The position numbers were made by a program, and so were the translations under genes. A stretch of 54,963 nucleotides of DNA from Deltaproteobacteria bacterium (lineage in GTDB: Bacteria; Myxococcota_A; Polyangia; DRWM01; JAAZOP01), in NCBI GenBank assembly GCA_016218815.1, contig JACRCX010000085.1:1-54963 (forward strand). The letters run 5' to 3'. The notes beneath the pieces are model-generated. The model was not told where the DNA came from, made no database searches, and saw nothing but the letters and a program-made list of their open reading frames with translations. Positions 25,140 through 33,154 of the stretch are shown here, piece after piece (position 1 is the first letter of the stretch; every line of letters begins with the position of its first letter).

Positions 25140-26006
25140 ATGACTCGCATTGGTCTGATGGTGACCTTGGCCGTCGCGGTCCTGGGCTCGTTCGCGCCGA
25201 ACGCCTCGGCGCAGCACCACCGCGGGCATGCCGCGGAACCGGCGCCGCCGCCGGAGCCGACGGAGCCGAACCCGAACATCGTCGCGCTCATGAACGGCCT
25301 GACCTGGGGCATGAGCAAGGACCAGGTCGTCGAAGCCGTGAAGCTGGAAATCAAGAACAAGTACTGGCCCCAGATCCAGGCCGTGGCCGATGACGCCGTG
25401 GCCGAGCAGGCCCTGCGCACCAGGATGGAACGCGACCAGCAGCGCTTCACCGACTCCTGCGTGAAGTTCGACGGCCAGGAGACGCCCTGGAACGTGTCGA
25501 TGGTCGATGCCGAGTTCACCCACAACAACCAGGAGGAGATGTGCAAGTACGATCGCGGCGACGCGACCGACTTCCTGTTCTTCATCCGCGGCAAGCTGTG
25601 GAAAATCTTCCGCACCCTCAACCAGGGCCTCGGGGGCGGCGGCGCATCCTTCGACGACATGCGCGTGCAGCTCGAAGGCCAGTTCGGGACCGGCGAGGAA
25701 GTCCGGGCGGTCGACCAGTACACGCTCGTCAGCTCCGTCGTCGGCGTGAAATGGATCGATTCGCAGACCGAGATGGAGCTCCGGACGCTCAGCCTCTACG
25801 GCGTCCTGACCGTCGTGCTCACCGAACGCGCCACGCTCGCGAACCTCGCGACCCTCCGCCGCGCCACCACCACGTCGACCGACGGCTCGAGCGGGCTCAC
25901 CGACGCCGTCACCGAAGGAACCGCGTCGGACGAGAACTCGGATATCGTCGATCGCCTGCGCGGCACGCGCCCCGACCCGACCGCTCCCCCCGCGACCAAT
26001 CCCTGA
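25140..26006 (+). CDS. exported protein of unknown function
   Basis: A 288-residue protein with a clear signal peptide (MTRIGLMVTLAVAVLGSF then APNASA-QH). After a His/Pro/Glu-rich segment comes a single domain: NIVALMNGLTWGMSKDQVVE, a helical stretch, then strands WNVSMVDAEFTHNNQEEM and TDFLFFIRGKLWKIFRTLNQ. This is a layout often seen in small periplasmic proteins with a 'LTWGMS..qV' opening. A Ser/Thr-rich tail follows. No named family. The start ATG 25140 has GGGAGGTG at good spacing, and TATACC at 25109-25114 could be the -10. It is convergent with the NifU-domain gene, 3 nt apart. Confidence 0.78.
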   Translation: MTRIGLMVTLAVAVLGSFAPNASAQHHRGHAAEPAPPPEPTEPNPNIVALMNGLTWGMSKDQVVEAVKLEIKNKYWPQIQAVADDAVAEQALRTRMERDQQRFTDSCVKFDGQETPWNVSMVDAEFTHNNQEEMCKYDRGDATDFLFFIRGKLWKIFRTLNQGLGGGGASFDDMRVQLEGQFGTGEEVRAVDQYTLVSSVVGVKWIDSQTEMELRTLSLYGVLTVVLTERATLANLATLRRATTTSTDGSSGLTDAVTEGTASDENSDIVDRLRGTRPDPTAPPATNP

Positions 26007-26009
26007 CCC

Positions 26010-26291
26010 TCACGCCGCAGGGCCGTTCCTCTCCCCCTCGATCAACGCATCCACCGCGGTGACGGCCGGGAACTCCCCGCGCAACAGCGGCTCCACGATC
26101 TCCGCGTGCGTGACGCCCAGGCCCGGGCACCCGGCACAGCTCGCCGCGTAGCGCAACACCACCCGGCCCGCGGCCGCGTCCGCGCGCGCCAACTCCACCC
26201 GCCCGCGGTCCACTGCCAGGATGGGCAGGACGCGCGTGCGCAGGAACTCCCGAAGAACCTCGTCGGATGGAAAGGGGCTGGCCCCGGGCAC
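26010..26291 (-). CDS. NifU-like C-terminal-domain protein
   Basis: A 93-residue single-domain protein resembling the NifU C-terminal/Nfu domain (PF01106) that carries or delivers Fe-S clusters. The segment VLPILAVDRGRVELARADAA is followed by GRVVLRYAASCAGCPGLGVT and HAEIVEPLLRGEFPAVTAVDAL. The core C-x-x-C is present as CAGC followed by Pro-Gly. The start GTG 26291 follows GGAGGTTGC. It ends 3 nt from the convergent exported-protein gene and begins 18 nt after the collagen-like membrane protein, so it could be cotranscribed with it. No other Fe-S assembly gene is nearby. Confidence 0.8.
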   Translation of the reverse strand: MPGASPFPSDEVLREFLRTRVLPILAVDRGRVELARADAAAGRVVLRYAASCAGCPGLGVTHAEIVEPLLRGEFPAVTAVDALIEGERNGPAA

Positions 26292-26309
26292 GCAACCTCC
26301 GAAGAACGG

Positions 26310-28325
26310 TCAGCGGATCTTGCCCATCGCCTTGATCGCATCGCCGACCGCGACCGCGATCTCGCCGAGCGTGTTGCCCAGCAAGACCAGACGCTCGGCA
26401 TACTCCTGCAGGAAGCGGGCGTTCCAGGCGTCGACCAGGCCGAGCGCCGGGGCGGGGTCGACGACGATTGCCCACAACTCCGGCTTCGCCCGGAAGGACT
26501 CCCAGAACAGGTCGACGTCCAGGTTGTCGAATTTCTCGTCGCCGTTGATATCGTTCCAGCCGCCGCTCTGGCCCGGGTCCAGGATGAAGAGGTACCGGCC
26601 CGTCGTCTTCTGGCCGCTACCCTCCCCGACCGTCACCCACAGCATGTTCTTCGCCCTCGTCACCGGGCCCGCCGGCGCCTCCTCCCCTTCCGCCGGCGGA
26701 GGCGGGGGAGTCGCGCCCTCGGCGGGCTCGGGCGCCGCCGTGGACGTGATGCCCAGGTCGGAGTGCTCGACGGGATCCGGGAGGATCTGGATGTTCGCGT
26801 CCAGCGTGTACAACCGCGGCATCTTCGACAGGTCCGCGGTCCAGTTGTCCTCGGACAGCGCGCCCCAGAAACCGGGCTCGAACGCGGCGACGAACCGGGA
26901 GGGCCCCAGGTACCGGCCCAGCGCGTCGGCGGCCGCGGGCCCGCCGATCTTGTCCTGCACGCTCTTGAAGTACCCGACGATGTCCTGCTCCATCGCCGCC
27001 GAAAGATCCTGCCCGACCGTGTAGGCCGCCATCGCCGAATCGAGCAGCCCCGTGACGTCGCGTTTCTCCGTCGGGAATTTCGCCATGAACTCCTGGCAAC
27101 TGGCCAGCGTCTTCTGCACCGTCTCGGTCGGCGCCGTGTCCGCCTTGTGCTTCTCGATGTAGGAAGGGCACTGCACTTCCTTCTTGAAGCCCGCCGCCGA
27201 CAGAGCCTCGAGCTGGAACGCGTACCGCTCGAGCCCCTGCGACGTCCACGCCGCGTGGCTGAGCATCTGCTCGCTCAGCTTGTTCCACAGCGTGATCGCC
27301 TTCAGCACCGGGGTGACCGTCTCGGGCGCGAACGCGGAGAAATTGCCGATGAGCATCGTCTCGCCCACCAGATCCGTGACCTTCGAGAAATCCGCCTGCA
27401 GCGCCTGGACCGCGTCGCGGTCGTCCCGGATCGTCGTCAGGATCATCAGCGGATCGCGCGCGGTCATCGCGTCGCTGATCCGCTTCTGCATATCGCCGAT
27501 CGCCTGCTGGTACAACTTGACCTTCGGCTCGTGCACCTTCTCCAGGCCGGCCTGGATCTTGCGCGCGTGGTCGTGCGACATCGCCACGACCTTGTCCCGG
27601 CTCGTGTTCCCACCCAGCATCCAGCCGACCAGGGCGCCCAGGCCGATGCACACGACTCCGACGACGGCGAAGAGCACGACGTCCTTCTTGCGCATGCCCT
27701 TGCCGCCGATCGCCTCTCTCGCCTCCTTCTCCGAAATCGCCTTCTCGACGTCGATCGCGCCGGCGGACATCCGGGCAGGCTGGGCCTGCGTGCCGAACGG
27801 ATCGTGCTTGTCGGCCTCCGGCTTCTCCGGCTCGGCCGGCGCTGCCGCCGCCATGAACGACGGCGGCGCCATGCCCGGCAGACCGGGCACTCCCCCCGCC
27901 GCGGCCCTCGCCGGGCCACCCACGCCCGGCAGCCCGGGAATCCCGGGGATGCCCGGCACGCCGGGGATCGCTGCGCCCCCGGGCGAGCCGATCAGGGTCC
28001 TGCCCGCGGCCGCCGGCCGCGCCGCGCCAGCAGCCCCCGGGAGGCCGGGAATCCCCGGTATGCCCGGGATGCCCGGTACGCCGGGCGCCGCCGCCGACTG
28101 CCCGCCCAGACCCGGAATGCCGGGAATGCCCGGCAGCGCCCCGGCCTGCGTCCCCGCGGGCGCTACCAGCGTCTTCGCCGTGCCGAGCCCCAGCTTCGCG
28201 CGAAGGTCGTCGACCTTCTTCTTCTCCCCCGTCTTCGGCGCCTCCTTCGGCGCGGGCGGCTGGCTGCCCCGTCCCCCCGGGCCCTCCTGCTCGAACTCGA
28301 CATCATCGCTCTTGTCGTCGCTCAA
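26310..28325 (-). CDS. single-pass membrane protein with collagen-like Gly-x-Pro N-terminal region
   Basis: A 671-residue protein starting at TTG 28325, directly behind GGAGGAG. Residues 1-60 are charged. Residues 64-152 contain four blocks of G-I-P/G-V-P/G-L-P triplets (for example LPGIPGIPGLGG, PGVPGIPGIPGIPGLPG), a collagen-like or polyproline-II segment. Residues 153-212 form a charged linker, 215-238 one membrane helix (VVLFAVVGVVCIGLGALVGW) preceded by Arg-Lys-Lys. The Pro/Gly part should therefore be cytosolic and the ~430-residue C-terminal part periplasmic. That part is helical (HDHARKIQAGLEKVHEPKVK ...) and ends with an amphipathic helix. The family is not recognised. A cytosolic collagen-like tract suggests a scaffold or condensate-type interaction, which is inference. 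Confidence 0.78.
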   Translation of the reverse strand: MSDDKSDDVEFEQEGPGGRGSQPPAPKEAPKTGEKKKVDDLRAKLGLGTAKTLVAPAGTQAGALPGIPGIPGLGGQSAAAPGVPGIPGIPGIPGLPGAAGAARPAAAGRTLIGSPGGAAIPGVPGIPGIPGLPGVGGPARAAAGGVPGLPGMAPPSFMAAAAPAEPEKPEADKHDPFGTQAQPARMSAGAIDVEKAISEKEAREAIGGKGMRKKDVVLFAVVGVVCIGLGALVGWMLGGNTSRDKVVAMSHDHARKIQAGLEKVHEPKVKLYQQAIGDMQKRISDAMTARDPLMILTTIRDDRDAVQALQADFSKVTDLVGETMLIGNFSAFAPETVTPVLKAITLWNKLSEQMLSHAAWTSQGLERYAFQLEALSAAGFKKEVQCPSYIEKHKADTAPTETVQKTLASCQEFMAKFPTEKRDVTGLLDSAMAAYTVGQDLSAAMEQDIVGYFKSVQDKIGGPAAADALGRYLGPSRFVAAFEPGFWGALSEDNWTADLSKMPRLYTLDANIQILPDPVEHSDLGITSTAAPEPAEGATPPPPPAEGEEAPAGPVTRAKNMLWVTVGEGSGQKTTGRYLFILDPGQSGGWNDINGDEKFDNLDVDLFWESFRAKPELWAIVVDPAPALGLVDAWNARFLQEYAERLVLLGNTLGEIAVAVGDAIKAMGKIR

Positions 28326-28451
28326 GTTTCTCCTCCGGTCCGCAACCCCACCCCATCGCCCCGAGCCGCGGAAAGTTCGGCCGAACCGTAGCGGTTGCCG
28401 GGCCCGCAAGTCAAGGTGCTCCCGCCCTTCCCAATGCCCGCACCCGAAAAG

Positions 28452-28481
28452 TTGACAGCCCGGCTCGCGATGCCCTATTCG
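28452..28481 (+). promoter_or_regulatory. promoter of the M23-LysM gene, placing the start at GTG 28488
   Basis: Perfect TTGACA (28452-28457), an 18-nt spacer and TATTCG (28476-28481). Transcription should begin about 7 nt downstream, that is at the GTG of 28488, giving a leaderless mRNA. The in-frame ATG at 28470 lies between -35 and -10 and so cannot be the start if this promoter is used. Confidence 0.5.
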
Positions 28482-28487
28482 GTCGAT

Positions 28488-29972
28488 GTGAGAATCCCGG
28501 GTGCCCCCACTCGCTCCCTCCATACGCGCCTGCTGCACGCGTGCCTCGCCGCCGCCCTGGCCGCCGGCGCTACCCTCGCGCCCCGCGTCGCCGCCGCCGA
28601 CGAGTCGAACACCGATGCCGCCGCCGAACAGCGCGACGGCCGCACCTCCGCCGAGCGCCGCCGCGTCGAGCAGCTCGGGCTCGGTCGCGCCTCCACCGTC
28701 CACCGCCTGATCCGCGAAGGACCGACCCCCGCCCAGCTCCGCGCCGCCGGCGGCGACGAACGCCCCGCGACCCTCCTCTTCCCGATCCCCGGCGCCCGCA
28801 TCGGCCGCGGTCACGGCAGCGGCACCAACGGCTACCACGAGGCCCTCGACATCATCGCCGACGAGGGCACCGTCATCCTCGCCGCCGAAAGCGGCCTCGT
28901 CGTCTACACCGGCGACGAGCTCAGCGGCTTCGGCAACCTCGCCGTCATCCTCCACCCCGGCGGATGGCTCACCTACTACGCTCACCTCAGCGCCTTCCTC
29001 GTCCGCCCCGGCCAGAAGGTCGAACGCGGCCAGCGCGTCGCCCGCGTCGGCAACACCGGCCTCAGCCACGGCCCCCACCTCCACTTCGTCCTCTGGATGG
29101 AAGGCGACCAGATCGACCCCTACCCCTTCTTCCGCCCCGCTCCCGGCGTCCCACGCTCCGGACCGCTGCCCTTCGTCGGCCATCGCGTCCGCACCCGGGA
29201 GACCTGGACCGGGATCGCCGAACGCTACGACATCACCGCCTCCGACCTGCGAGAGGCCAACCACCTCCCGGCCGACGCCGAACTTCACGTCGGCTGGCAG
29301 CTCATCGTTCCCAAACGAATGGAATCGCCGCCGGATGACGAGGAGCCCGATCCCGGCAGCCCCCAGGACGGCACCTACGTCGTCCAGGCCGGCGACACCC
29401 TCTCCGAAATCGCCGAACGCTTCTCCATCCCCCTCGATGACCTCGCCCGCTGGAACGACCTGGCCGATCCCTCCCGCATCCGCGTCGACATGGTCCTCGT
29501 CCTCGGCGGCGAAGACTCGCCCGAGGACGCCGCGGCCGAAGGGGAGGGCGACGAGCCCGCAACTCCCCCCCCCGAACCACAGGCCTCGGCGAGCGAACTC
29601 CCCCTTCCCGGCGACGTCCACCTCGTGCGCGCCGGCGAGACCGTCTCCGAGATCGCCGACGCGCTGGGCCTCCACGTCCGCGATCTCCTCCTCGCCAACC
29701 CCGACCTCAATCCCGATCGCGTCCACCCCGGCCAGGAACTGCACATCCCGGACGTCGGCGGCGGACCCGACGACGAACGGGTCGAGGAGGACGGCGGACG
29801 GGATCGCGCACCGACGGCCGCGATCGAAGTGCGCCAGGGGGACTCGTTGTGGTCGATCGCGCGCCGCTACCATACCTCGGTCGGCGCACTGCGGGACTTG
29901 AACCCGGACGTCGGCGATGGTACTCGGATCCGTCCCGGTCAGCGGCTGCTCGTTCCCCAGCCGGAACGCTAG
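28488..29972 (+). CDS. M23 peptidase followed by four LysM domains
   Basis: A 494-residue exported peptidoglycan hydrolase or division/morphogenesis factor. After a signal peptide (HTRLLHACLAAALAAGATLA) comes an M23 (LytM) domain, residues ~90-225. It has YHEALDIIADEG (His and Asp zinc ligands), GFGNLAVILHPGGWLTYYAH, then GLSHGPHLHFVLW (the H-x-H). Four LysM domains follow: RVRTRETWTGIAERYDI, YVVQAGDTLSEIAERFSI, HLVRAGETVSEIADALGL and IEVRQGDSLWSIARRYHT, each closed by a G-Q-x-L-x-x-P-type end or near match. All zinc ligands are present, so it may be active. The order is reversed from the usual LysM-before-M23. Acidic linkers separate the modules. Confidence 0.9.
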   Translation: MRIPGAPTRSLHTRLLHACLAAALAAGATLAPRVAAADESNTDAAAEQRDGRTSAERRRVEQLGLGRASTVHRLIREGPTPAQLRAAGGDERPATLLFPIPGARIGRGHGSGTNGYHEALDIIADEGTVILAAESGLVVYTGDELSGFGNLAVILHPGGWLTYYAHLSAFLVRPGQKVERGQRVARVGNTGLSHGPHLHFVLWMEGDQIDPYPFFRPAPGVPRSGPLPFVGHRVRTRETWTGIAERYDITASDLREANHLPADAELHVGWQLIVPKRMESPPDDEEPDPGSPQDGTYVVQAGDTLSEIAERFSIPLDDLARWNDLADPSRIRVDMVLVLGGEDSPEDAAAEGEGDEPATPPPEPQASASELPLPGDVHLVRAGETVSEIADALGLHVRDLLLANPDLNPDRVHPGQELHIPDVGGGPDDERVEEDGGRDRAPTAAIEVRQGDSLWSIARRYHTSVGALRDLNPDVGDGTRIRPGQRLLVPQPER

Positions 29973-29991
29973 CCGGAACAGGAGGCAAAAC

Positions 29992-30378
29992 GTGCAGGCA
30001 CGAAGGTTTTCCGCGTGGCGTTGGCTGCTGCCCCTCGCTCTCTTCGCCCTCGACCTCGGGTGCCCCCCGCCCCAGCCGCCGCGACCGCCCGGGGTCGCCC
30101 TCGAGGTCGTCAACAACTCCTCCGAGGAAATCATGTGCCTCTACGTCTCGCCCCAGTCCAGCGATTCGTGGGGCGACGACCTGCTGGGCGCCGCGAACAC
30201 GGTCGCCCCGGGCGAGACCTACACCGCGTACGTCCCCCCAGGAACGTACGACCTGATGGTCGAGGCGTTCCCGCCGCCCGAGTCGGGACGCACGGACTGC
30301 CCGAGCGGCTCCGAGATCGGCCGGCGCATGGGCGTCACCCTGAACGAGGATTCCCAGTGGGTGCTCTACGACGAGTAG
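29992..30378 (+). CDS. small lipoprotein with NNSS...LYVSPQSS-type domain
   Basis: A 128-residue predicted lipoprotein. The start GTG 29992 follows AGGAGG. The N-terminal hydrophobic stretch leads to a lipobox-like DLGC, then a Pro-rich spacer. The single domain, residues ~42-120, opens with ALEVVNNSSEEIMCLYVSPQ, then SSDSWGDDLLGAANTVAPGE and YVPPGTYDLMVEAF. The motif 'V-N-N-S-S-x-x-I-x-x-L-Y-V-S-P-x-S-S-x-x-W-G-x-D-L-L-G' recurs in exported proteins of several phyla as I recall; its function is unknown. It begins 19 nt after the M23-LysM gene in the same direction, so probably shares its transcript. Confidence 0.78.
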   Translation: MQARRFSAWRWLLPLALFALDLGCPPPQPPRPPGVALEVVNNSSEEIMCLYVSPQSSDSWGDDLLGAANTVAPGETYTAYVPPGTYDLMVEAFPPPESGRTDCPSGSEIGRRMGVTLNEDSQWVLYDE

Positions 30379-30381
30379 GCC

Positions 30382-31872
30382 CTACCGCGCCGACTCGTCC
30401 CGCCTCGCCCGCCGGAACCGCAGCTTGATCGGACAACCGTCGAACCCGTACCGCTCCCGCAGCCGGTTCTCCAGGTACCTCTCGTACGACGGATGGACCC
30501 CCTCGGGCCGGTTGCACATGAAGACGAACGTCGGCGGGCGCACCCCCGTCTGCGCCCCGTAGAGCAGCCGCACCGGCCGGTTGTGGAACAGCGGCGGCGA
30601 ATGCTTCGTCACCGCGTCCGCCAGGAACCGGTTCAGCTCGCCCGTGCCCACCCGCCGGTTGAACGCCTCGCTCGTGCGCGCAATCGTCCGCACCAGCTCC
30701 CGCACCCCGCGCCCGCTGCGCGCCGACACGAACAGGATCGGCGCGTACGCCGCGAAGCCGAAGGCGTCGCGCAGCCGGCCGTCCAGCTCCCGCTGCGCCG
30801 CCGACCCCGTCACCAGATCGAGCTTGTTCACCGCGACGATGAGCCCGCGTCCCCGCTCCGCCGCCAGCCCCAGCAGGTGCTGATCCTGATCCGTGCCCGC
30901 ATCCGCCGCACCGTCGACCAGCAACACCGCCACGTGGCACCGCTCCAGCGCCCGCACCGCCGAGAGCCCCGAGAGCCGCTCGAGACGATCCGCGATGCGC
31001 GCCCGCCGGCGCAACCCCGCCGTGTCAATCAACACCATCGGCCCCTCGGCCGTCTCCACCGCCGCGTCGACCGCGTCCCGCGTCGTCCCCGGCCGCTCGT
31101 CCACCAGCATCCGCTCGGCCCCCAGCAGCCGGTTGACCAGCGTGGACTTCCCCGCGTTCGGCCGCCCGATCACCGCCACCCGCGGGACGGGGCGTTCTTC
31201 GTTCTTCACTCTTCGTTCTTCGCCGGAGACGTCGTCCTCCCCGGGCTCCGCGCCGTCGTCGCCGGGCGCGCCGTCCACCTCCGCACGGGGCGGCTCCGGA
31301 GGCAGCGCCGCCAGGATCGCGTCCAAGAGCGCGCCTACACCCAGGCCGCTGGCCGCGCTCACCATCCGCAGCTCGGAAATGCCCAGCGCGTAGTACTCGG
31401 CCGCGCCGGGCTCGTCCGCCGGCCGATCAACCTTGTTCGCCGCCCAGATCACCGGACGCCCCGCCCGGCGCAAGAGGTCGACGACGCGAGCGTCGTCCCC
31501 CCCCGGCGGCGTCGAAGCGTCGAACAGGCAGACCACCAGGTCGGTCTCCTCCAGCGCCACGCGGACCTGCAGGCGGATGTGGTCGGACATCTTGTCCCCG
31601 CTCGTCCCCTCCGCCTCGATCCCGCCCGTGTCGATCAGCCCGACCGGCCGCCCGCGCAGCTCGACCTCCGCGTACAACCGGTCGCGCGTCACGCCGGGCG
31701 TCGGATCCACGATCGATAACGGAGCGCGCGCCAGACGGTTGAACAGCGTCGACTTGCCGGCGTTCGGCCGCCCCACGATTGCCACGAACGGCAGCCGCTC
31801 CCCACGCCCCCCCTCGATCGGAATCCCGCCGTGCGTCGTCCCCCGCCGCCCGGCCGTCCCTCGCCCGCCCAT
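30382..31872 (-). CDS. der: ribosome-assembly GTPase Der (EngA)
   Basis: A 496-residue GTPase with two tandem G domains, needed for 50S ribosomal subunit maturation. G domain 1: FVAIVGRPNAGKSTLFNRLA, DPTPGVTRDR, LIDTGGIE and AANKVD. G domain 2: VAVIGRPNAGKSTLVNRLLG, DERPGTTRDA, DTAGLRRRARI and AVNKLD. The C-terminal KH-like domain includes KHSPPLFHNRPVRLLYGAQT and RPPTFVFMCNRPEGVHPSYE. The linker between the G domains, residues ~196-230, is long and acidic and contains a dispersed heptamer repeat read in frame. The ATG lies 3 nt after the era stop, so era and der form an operon. Confidence 0.96.
   Translation of the reverse strand: MGGRGTAGRRGTTHGGIPIEGGRGERLPFVAIVGRPNAGKSTLFNRLARAPLSIVDPTPGVTRDRLYAEVELRGRPVGLIDTGGIEAEGTSGDKMSDHIRLQVRVALEETDLVVCLFDASTPPGGDDARVVDLLRRAGRPVIWAANKVDRPADEPGAAEYYALGISELRMVSAASGLGVGALLDAILAALPPEPPRAEVDGAPGDDGAEPGEDDVSGEERRVKNEERPVPRVAVIGRPNAGKSTLVNRLLGAERMLVDERPGTTRDAVDAAVETAEGPMVLIDTAGLRRRARIADRLERLSGLSAVRALERCHVAVLLVDGAADAGTDQDQHLLGLAAERGRGLIVAVNKLDLVTGSAAQRELDGRLRDAFGFAAYAPILFVSARSGRGVRELVRTIARTSEAFNRRVGTGELNRFLADAVTKHSPPLFHNRPVRLLYGAQTGVRPPTFVFMCNRPEGVHPSYERYLENRLRERYGFDGCPIKLRFRRARRDESAR
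31194..31221 (+). repeat. heptamer repeat (GTTCTTC type) inside der
   Basis: GTTCTTC, GTTCTTC, ACTCTTC, GTTCTTC: four 7-nt units within the der coding sequence. On the coding strand it gives roughly E-E-R-R-V-K-N-E-E in the linker between the two GTPase domains. It belongs with the repeats at 24963 and 50932, which are intergenic. Confidence 0.7.
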
Positions 31873-31875
31873 CGC

Positions 31876-32793
31876 CTACTCCCCCGTCAGCTCGCGCACG
31901 CGCGCCGGGTCCCTGGTCCACCCCTCCTGCACCTGGACGAACAGGTCCAGCCGCACCGGCCGCCCCAGCAGCTCCTCCAGCGAGACCCGCGCGCGGATGC
32001 CGATGTCGCGGATCATCGAGCCCGCCCGACCCACCAGGATCCGCTTGTGCGCCGGACGATCGACCACCAGCGCCGCCGCAATCGCCGTCACCCGGTCGCC
32101 CTCGTCCCAGCGCTCCACGACCACCGCCACCCCGTGCGGCACCTCCTGCCGCGTCTCCAGCGTCGCCGCCTCCCGGATGCGCTCCGCCGCCAGGAACCGC
32201 AGCGGCCGGTCCGTCAGATCGTCCGGGGCCCAGTGCGGCGGCCCCTCCGGCAGCAGCGGCACCAGCGCGTCGACCAGGCCGTCGACCCCGTCCCCCGTCA
32301 GCGGCGAGATCGGCACGATCGCGACCGGGTCGATCCGCTTCGCCGCGTGCTCCATCAGCGGCAACAGCCGCTCCTTCGGCTTGACCAGATCGACCTTCGT
32401 CAACGCCAGGATCGTCGGCTTCCCCACCCGCCGCAGCCGCTCCACGAGCTGCGACACCGGCGGACCGAACCGCTCCTCCGGCGTCCGCCGCCCGCTGGCC
32501 GAGATCAACAGCAGGAAGACGTCGGCCGTCTCCAGCGCCGCGTCCAACGCCTCGATCATCAGCCGGTTCATCTCCGTCCGCGGCAGGTGGAACCCCGGCG
32601 TGTCGACCAGCGCGACCTGCGCGTCGGGACGCTGCAAGACCCCCAGGATCCGGTGCCGCGTCGTCTGCGGCACCGGCGTCACGATCGACAACGCCTCGCC
32701 CACCAGTCGATTGAGCAGCGTCGACTTCCCCGCGTTCGGCGGCCCCACGATCGCCGCCTGCCCGCACCGGTGGATGGTCGGAACGTCGCTCAT
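31876..32793 (-). CDS. era: GTPase Era
   Basis: A 305-residue GTPase that binds the 3' end of 16S rRNA during 30S assembly. G domain: CGQAAIVGPPNAGKSTLLNR (P-loop), VPQTTRHRILGVL (switch I), VALVDTPGFHLPRTEMNRLM (DTPG) and LALTKVDLVKPKE (TKVD). The C-terminal KH domain carries RPAHKRILVGRAGSMIRDIG, normally the KQK..VIG..G..IK.IG RNA-binding loop, and RLDLFVQVQEGWTRDP. Length is normal. ATG 32793 has no ribosome site but TATGGT 8 nt upstream. It is first in the era-der operon. Confidence 0.96.
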   Translation of the reverse strand: MSDVPTIHRCGQAAIVGPPNAGKSTLLNRLVGEALSIVTPVPQTTRHRILGVLQRPDAQVALVDTPGFHLPRTEMNRLMIEALDAALETADVFLLLISASGRRTPEERFGPPVSQLVERLRRVGKPTILALTKVDLVKPKERLLPLMEHAAKRIDPVAIVPISPLTGDGVDGLVDALVPLLPEGPPHWAPDDLTDRPLRFLAAERIREAATLETRQEVPHGVAVVVERWDEGDRVTAIAAALVVDRPAHKRILVGRAGSMIRDIGIRARVSLEELLGRPVRLDLFVQVQEGWTRDPARVRELTGE

Positions 32794-32801
32794 CGGCGCG
32801 C

Positions 32802-32807
32802 ACCATA
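32802..32807 (-). promoter_or_regulatory. candidate -10 element (TATGGT, overlapping TACTAT) of era-der
   Basis: TATGGT on the minus strand lies 8 nt before the era ATG; the overlapping TACTAT (32805-32810) is an alternative. Either would give a leaderless or nearly leaderless era transcript. No -35 is obvious. Confidence 0.35.
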
Positions 32808-32857
32808 GTACGGCACCGTCTTCCCGGCCAGATCCGAAGCGCCGGGTGGCCTCTGTT

Positions 32858-32880
32858 GCCCTGAGCCTGTCGAGAAGGGC
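32858..32880. repeat. 23-bp dispersed-type palindrome (GCCCTGAGCC...GAGAAGGGC)
   Basis: The sequence is GCCCTGAGCCTG followed by TCGAGAAGGGC. The arms GCCCT and AGGGC pair, with an interior containing GAGCCTGTCGAG. It closely resembles the CCCTTCGACAGGCTCAGGG-type palindrome that I recall from intergenic regions of many unrelated environmental bacteria. Only one copy is seen here. Confidence 0.55.
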
Positions 32881-33154
32881 TTGCCGACAGCACACGAGAA
32901 TGGCACGACCCCCGGGGCCGGGCGCTCGTCGGCATGCGATGGATCACAGCCCCCGTCGGTGTCGCCGACCGTGACCCCCTGGGCCTGGGAGCCCGGGACC
33001 GGCACGTCGTGGGTCAAGGACGCCCCCATCGTCTTCGCCCGGACTTGCCTCGACAGGTCTGGCAACCGTCTCCGGTCGGCGCTACCGTGCGGGCGAGTCG
33101 AGTCCGCCGGTCGCGTCGGTGCGGCCGCCATCCTGGGGGGGAGAAGGGATTGCG

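Larger units (their letters stand above)
32794..33154. other. 361-nt divergent intergenic region
   Basis: Between era (minus) and the lipoprotein gene (plus). It holds the era -10 candidate, the 23-bp palindrome at 32858-32880 and otherwise GC-rich sequence with open frames on both strands that look random. I see no gene or structured RNA. Confidence 0.5.

Noticed and set aside
28326..30134. Upstream extension of the collagen-like membrane protein frame to 30134
   Set aside because: This part is antisense to the M23-LysM gene and low in sense. The TTG at 28325 with GGAGGAG is the real start.
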